Source: Rhodoblastus sp963736175 (GTDB lineage: Bacteria > Pseudomonadota > Alphaproteobacteria > Rhizobiales > Beijerinckiaceae). Taken from it: DNA of 64,000 nt. The first letter of the stretch is position 1; the number at the start of each line of letters is the position of its first letter. The notes below the pieces were generated by a model. That model saw nothing but the letters and a program-made list of their open reading frames with translations. It did no database searches and was not told where the DNA came from. This document shows, in pieces, positions 60,807-64,000 of the stretch. The stretch covers positions 124,001 through 188,000 of the forward strand of contig CAVTNU010000005.1 of NCBI GenBank assembly GCA_963736175.1, written 5' to 3'. The translations under genes and the position numbers were made by a program.

Positions 60807-62114
60807 TCAGTCGGCGAGATTGTCCGCGACCAGCTCCAACAGGCTTTCGACCTTCTTGTCCCATTTGAAATGCTTGGCGCCGAGCGTCAGCGTGATGCGG
60901 CATTGACCGCAGGCGGTGACGAAGCGCTCGGCGTTGGCGTCCTCGACCTGCCGTTTCTTCAACTCGAAAGCCTTGTAGCGCAACGGGTCGGCGCGCGTGT
61001 TGGAGACCACGCCGCCGCCGCCGCCACAACACCAGGCGAGCGCGCCATGATCTTCCAATTCCTTGACCTCGAAGCCCAAGGCCGCGAGCACGTCGCGCGG
61101 CGCCTGCGTGACGCCGCCGCGGCGCGCCAATTGGCAGGGATCGTGGAAGGAGGCGGTCTGGCCGACCTTGTTGAGCTTGATCTTGCCGCTGGTGACGATC
61201 TCGCCCAGAAATTCGGTCATATGAATGATGCGCAGCGGAATTTTCGCGCCATACCAGCGCGCCGCCTCCCAGCGCGCCGCGCCATAGGCGTGGCCGCATT
61301 CCGGCAGTATGAGCGTATGCGCGCCGACCTTGATCGCGTTGTCGATCATCTTGCGCGTCATCTTCTCCTGCAATTCGAGATCGCCATTGATATAGCCGAT
61401 GTTGGAGGCCTCGAATCCCTCGGTCGAGTAAGTCCAGCTCACGCCAAGCTTGTTGAGGACCTTGGCGATATCGGACAACGCCTTGGGATGTTCGGTCAGC
61501 TCCGCCGGCGCGGTGGTGATGACATAATCCGCCTTGGGCAGATCGATATTCATCGCAACGCCGTTCTCCTCGCCGGCTTCGCGGATAATATCGGCGAAAT
61601 CGTCGGCCGGCGTCGCCGGACTGCCCCAGGTTTTGGCGGTGCGGTCCATCAACTCCAGCCGATCGGGAACCAAGCCGGCTTTGTACATGCCGTGGCGCGC
61701 CTCCTTGATCAATTCGGCGATATCGATGCCCATCGGACAGGCGAGGGTGCAGCGGCCGCACAGGCTGCAGGCGTCGAACAGCAGCGCCTCCCATTCCTCC
61801 AGCATTTCGACATCGACACTGGAGCCAATGCCCAACAGCCGATAGAGCGGCGCGAAGGGTCCGACGTGGCGATGATAGGCCTGTTCGAACGGCCGCAGCT
61901 TGTTGATCGGCGTGTATTTGGGATCGCCGGTCGTAACGTAAAACTGACAGGCGGTGGCGCACATGCCGCAACGCACGCAGGATTCCATATGAATTGCCGC
62001 GGTCTTGGCGAAATCGCGGACAAACGCCTGCATGGCGGCGTCGCGCCGCCCGGCGTCGCTTCGATCGCCCTGCGCGTCGTAGGCGACGCCGGAGACGGTG
62101 TTCTTCGCGGTCAT
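60807..62114 (-). CDS. isp2: Isp2: HdrD/DsrK-like iron-sulfur subunit
   Basis: A 435-residue protein with two 4Fe-4S motifs (SCVRCGMCATACQFY, then ACSLCGRCTLACPMGI) and a CCG-type domain (FHDPCQLARRGG, LAWCCGGGGG, VTACGQCRITL) like the heterodisulfide-reductase catalytic subunit HdrD and DsrK. It should sit at the cytoplasmic face and pass electrons between Isp1 and a disulfide or quinone. ATG 62114 overlaps the isp1 stop (ATGA) and has GAGGAG upstream; the open frame upstream is not used. Confidence 0.93.
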   Translation of the reverse strand: MTAKNTVSGVAYDAQGDRSDAGRRDAAMQAFVRDFAKTAAIHMESCVRCGMCATACQFYVTTGDPKYTPINKLRPFEQAYHRHVGPFAPLYRLLGIGSSVDVEMLEEWEALLFDACSLCGRCTLACPMGIDIAELIKEARHGMYKAGLVPDRLELMDRTAKTWGSPATPADDFADIIREAGEENGVAMNIDLPKADYVITTAPAELTEHPKALSDIAKVLNKLGVSWTYSTEGFEASNIGYINGDLELQEKMTRKMIDNAIKVGAHTLILPECGHAYGAARWEAARWYGAKIPLRIIHMTEFLGEIVTSGKIKLNKVGQTASFHDPCQLARRGGVTQAPRDVLAALGFEVKELEDHGALAWCCGGGGGVVSNTRADPLRYKAFELKKRQVEDANAERFVTACGQCRITLTLGAKHFKWDKKVESLLELVADNLAD

Positions 62115-62770
62115 AGCTGCGCTCCTCTGCGTCCAAATCGGATCCCCGTCGCGCCGCGCGAGAAAACGAACAGGAAGGCGTGCATGAGTTTGCCGAAGGG
62201 GAACCAGATCAGTAGGGCGCAAATGCTCAGAAAGTGAAGCGCCAGCAGCGTTTCATAACGCGCGCCGATATGGCTGGCGGCCGCAAGGCCCGTGACCACC
62301 GGCAGAACCGTCAGAGCCCAGCTGAGGTAATCCTCGCCGCGCGATATCAGTTTCAACACCGGACTGGTCAGGCGATAGACGAGCGCGGCGAGCAGTGAAC
62401 CCGCCGTCAAAGCCCCTATGGCGAAGATCAGGCCGTTCGGCAAAGCCGGCCAAGCGACGCCGAACAGGCTTTTCAGAAACAGGATATGCGGCGCGAAGGC
62501 GAAGACGCAGATCGCCAGTCCGACGTGCAGCACATATCCGTTGACGATCGTGAACATGCCGTTTTTCAGGAATGTCCGATGCGGGATCATCTTGCCAAAG
62601 ACGGCCATGGGCGCGGCGATCCACGCGGCCGGAGCGCCTTCGCGCGCGGGTGAGTCATCGCGCCAGACCGGCAGCGAAAGAACGCCGATCAGGCGCCAGA
62701 GCACGCCGACGACAAAGACGACCATGGCGAAGGTGAGTGCGGGGCCCCGCGAAAAAGCGAGAAGATCCAT
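62111..62770 (-). CDS. isp1: Isp1: cytochrome b-type membrane subunit (NarI/DsrM-like)
   Basis: A 219-residue protein with five membrane helices of the NarI/DsrM kind: LTFAMVVFVVGVLWRLIGVL, then GYVLHVGLAICVFAFAPHIL and LLALHFLSICALLIWFPFGK. Conserved histidines on these helices (HVG, HFL, KLMHAF) are likely haem b ligands. It links HynSL in the periplasm to Isp2. The gene lies 3 bp after hynS. Confidence 0.92.
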   Translation of the reverse strand: MDLLAFSRGPALTFAMVVFVVGVLWRLIGVLSLPVWRDDSPAREGAPAAWIAAPMAVFGKMIPHRTFLKNGMFTIVNGYVLHVGLAICVFAFAPHILFLKSLFGVAWPALPNGLIFAIGALTAGSLLAALVYRLTSPVLKLISRGEDYLSWALTVLPVVTGLAAASHIGARYETLLALHFLSICALLIWFPFGKLMHAFLFVFSRGATGIRFGRRGAQL

Positions 62771-62773
62771 GGA

Positions 62774-63847
62774 TCATTCCTCCTCGGATTTGGTCGCCGC
62801 GAGATAAGCTTTCTGATGCTGTCGCGCGAGATATGAGGCGCCGGCGCCGAGCGCCGCGCCAACGATGGCCGCGCCGGCAAGAGCCGGCCCCACGGCGCCG
62901 AGCGGCGTTGGGAGAGGCCGATAAAAGCCGCCTTGATCCCAAAAATCCGGCTCGGAACACCCCAGACAGCCATGGCCGGATTGAATCGGGAAGGAAACGC
63001 CGCCATTCCATTTCAGCGTGGCGCAGGCGTTGTATGTTACTGGCCCTTTGCAGCCGACCTTGTAGAGGCACCAACCCTGTCGCGCGCCCTCATCATCGAA
63101 TCCTTCGGCGAACAAGCCGCGTTCGTAGAACGGACGGCGATAGCAGCGATCATGGATGGTCTCGCCGAAAAAGGCCTTCGGCCGCCGAAGATGATCCAGC
63201 TCCGGCAATTTGCCGAAGGCGAGCACGTAGGACAGAACGCCGGTCATCGCTTCGGGAATCGGCGGACAGCCGGGTATGTTGATCAGCGGTTTGTCGCCGA
63301 CGAGCTCGGAGATGGCGACGGCGCCGGTCGGATTGGGACGCGCCTTGGGAATGCCGCCGAAACTGGCGCAGGAGCCGACCGCCACCACCGCGAACGCGTC
63401 GCGCAGCGTCTCCTCCAACGTCTGCACATTGCTGACGCCGGCGATCGTCGAATAGACACCGCCGTCCTTCAAGGGCACGGCGCCGTCGACAACGACGATA
63501 TATTTGCCCTTGTTGGCCGCCATCGCCGATTGACGGGCGGCTTCGGCCGCTTCGCCGGACACAGCCATCAACGTGTGGTGATAGTCGAGCGAGATGAAAT
63601 CGAAGATCAGGTTCTCAAGCGTCGGGTTATGCGAACGCGTGATTGATTCCGTGCAGCCGGTGCACTCCTGAAACGACAGCCAGATCACCGATTGGCGCCG
63701 CGCCTTGGCCAGGCCTTCGGCCATTGCGTTGGCCGCCGCGGGCGGCAGCGCCATCAGGGAGGCGACATAAGACGAATATTTCAGGAACGCCCGCCGCGAA
63801 ACGCCGCGCCGCTCGATCAAACCCGCCAAGGTTTCGACCTGTTTCAT
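62774..63847 (-). CDS. hynS: [NiFe]-hydrogenase small subunit, group 1e
   Basis: A 357-residue Fe-S subunit. A twin-arginine signal (GVSRRAFLKYSSYVASLMAL) directs export of the folded dimer. Cluster ligands: LSFQECTGCTESITRS (proximal), AVGSCASFGGIPKA, NIPGCPPIPEAM, HDRCYRRPFYERGLF and HGCLGCSEPDFWDQGGFY. A C-terminal membrane helix (GAVGPALAGAAIVGAALGAG) anchors the enzyme. It is the first complete gene of the hydrogenase operon; its ATG overlaps the stop of an upstream frame. Confidence 0.96.
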   Translation of the reverse strand: MKQVETLAGLIERRGVSRRAFLKYSSYVASLMALPPAAANAMAEGLAKARRQSVIWLSFQECTGCTESITRSHNPTLENLIFDFISLDYHHTLMAVSGEAAEAARQSAMAANKGKYIVVVDGAVPLKDGGVYSTIAGVSNVQTLEETLRDAFAVVAVGSCASFGGIPKARPNPTGAVAISELVGDKPLINIPGCPPIPEAMTGVLSYVLAFGKLPELDHLRRPKAFFGETIHDRCYRRPFYERGLFAEGFDDEGARQGWCLYKVGCKGPVTYNACATLKWNGGVSFPIQSGHGCLGCSEPDFWDQGGFYRPLPTPLGAVGPALAGAAIVGAALGAGASYLARQHQKAYLAATKSEEE

Positions 63848-64000
63848 AACCCGCCTCCGCTTTGGCCGCGTTGGCCCTCTCGCAAGGCGCGCGCGAAGCG
63901 ATCCGCCGCGGCGCGCGCGTCCATCCGATCCGTTTTGAGAATTCCCGGAATCTCCGCGATTTCGATCAGTTCGACGGCGATTCTCCCCTCGCCCCAGTGG
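63844..64000 (-). CDS. Unrecognised protein, C-terminal 52 residues only
   Basis: The 3' end of a frame that overlaps hynS by 4 bp (ATGA) and runs off the right edge. The visible part reads HWGEGRIAVELIEIAEIPGI, then LKTDRMDARAAADRFARALR and ends GQSGGGL. The coupling indicates that it is a real gene of the hydrogenase operon. I do not recognise the family from this fragment. Confidence 0.55.
   Translation of the reverse strand, partial: HWGEGRIAVELIEIAEIPGILKTDRMDARAAADRFARALREGQRGQSGGGL

Noticed and set aside
59699..62237. Long plus-strand frames opposite hynL and isp2
   Set aside because: They mirror well-conserved hydrogenase genes and have no domain of their own.

Overview
The window is high-GC DNA typical of an alphaproteobacterium of the order Hyphomicrobiales (Rhizobiales). 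The clues are a cycHJKL-type cytochrome c maturation operon near degP and an OmpR/histidine-kinase pair, a MarR/OhrR-ohr pair, ExoQ/GumC-style exopolysaccharide genes, and a cbb operon with form II RuBisCO beside an Isp-type [NiFe] hydrogenase. Together these suggest a facultative, hydrogen-oxidising CO2 fixer, perhaps of the Beijerinckiaceae/Rhodoblastus kind. Genus cannot be decided from the window. No rRNA, tRNA or CRISPR array was seen.

Layout. 0-4.2 kb: the end of a CBS-domain gene, then a TetR regulator in one operon with a membrane fusion protein, an ABC ATPase and an ABC-2 permease. 4.2-8.3 kb: ccmIEFH (cytochrome c maturation), reading leftward. 8.4-15.1 kb: a surface lipoprotein, a two-component system with an adjoining PepSY protein, a YdcH-like small protein, a Do-type protease and a response regulator with no kinase beside it. 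15.4-16.5 kb: a divergent HxlR regulator/flavodoxin pair. 16.6-35.7 kb: an extracellular polysaccharide region (GH16 hydrolase, GumC/Wzc-like protein, several glycosyltransferases, WecG/TagA family enzyme, deacetylase, Wzx flippase, Wzy/ExoQ polymerase). It ends in an overlapping operon that encodes a carrier protein, an acyl-CoA-dehydrogenase homologue, an amino acid:[carrier protein] ligase, a DUF1839 protein and a GH2 hydrolase. 36-41 kb: ohrR/ohr, an IS5-family element, a chemoreceptor and a small XRE regulator.

41.4-48.7 kb: a hyfBCEFGI operon whose hydrogenase-like large subunit has lost most of its Ni ligands and which lacks a HyfH-type ferredoxin subunit. It abuts cbbR and the divergent cbbFPTAME operon (49.9-57.4 kb) of the Calvin cycle. 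An IS630-family element (57.5-58.6 kb) sits just upstream of a DsrC-like gene. That gene converges on a group 1e (Isp-type) hydrogenase operon hynS-isp1-isp2-hynL (59.0-63.85 kb), preceded by the end of an unrecognised gene.

How the genes fit together: H2 oxidised at the periplasmic face by HynSL can feed electrons through Isp1/Isp2 to the quinone pool or to a thiol partner, while the cbb operon uses ATP and reductant for CO2 fixation. The Hyf-like complex is probably a proton-translocating module with a non-hydrogenase active site. The carrier-protein operon looks like a system that activates a small amino acid as a thioester, possibly for decorating the polysaccharide.

Caution: five genes (a GT4, a GT92-like gene, the acyl-CoA dehydrogenase homologue, hyfE and cbbT) each carry an apparent single-base frameshift. 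In cbbT it creates an artificial-looking 1033-codon fusion with cbbA. Sequencing or assembly indels are the simplest explanation, but this cannot be settled here.
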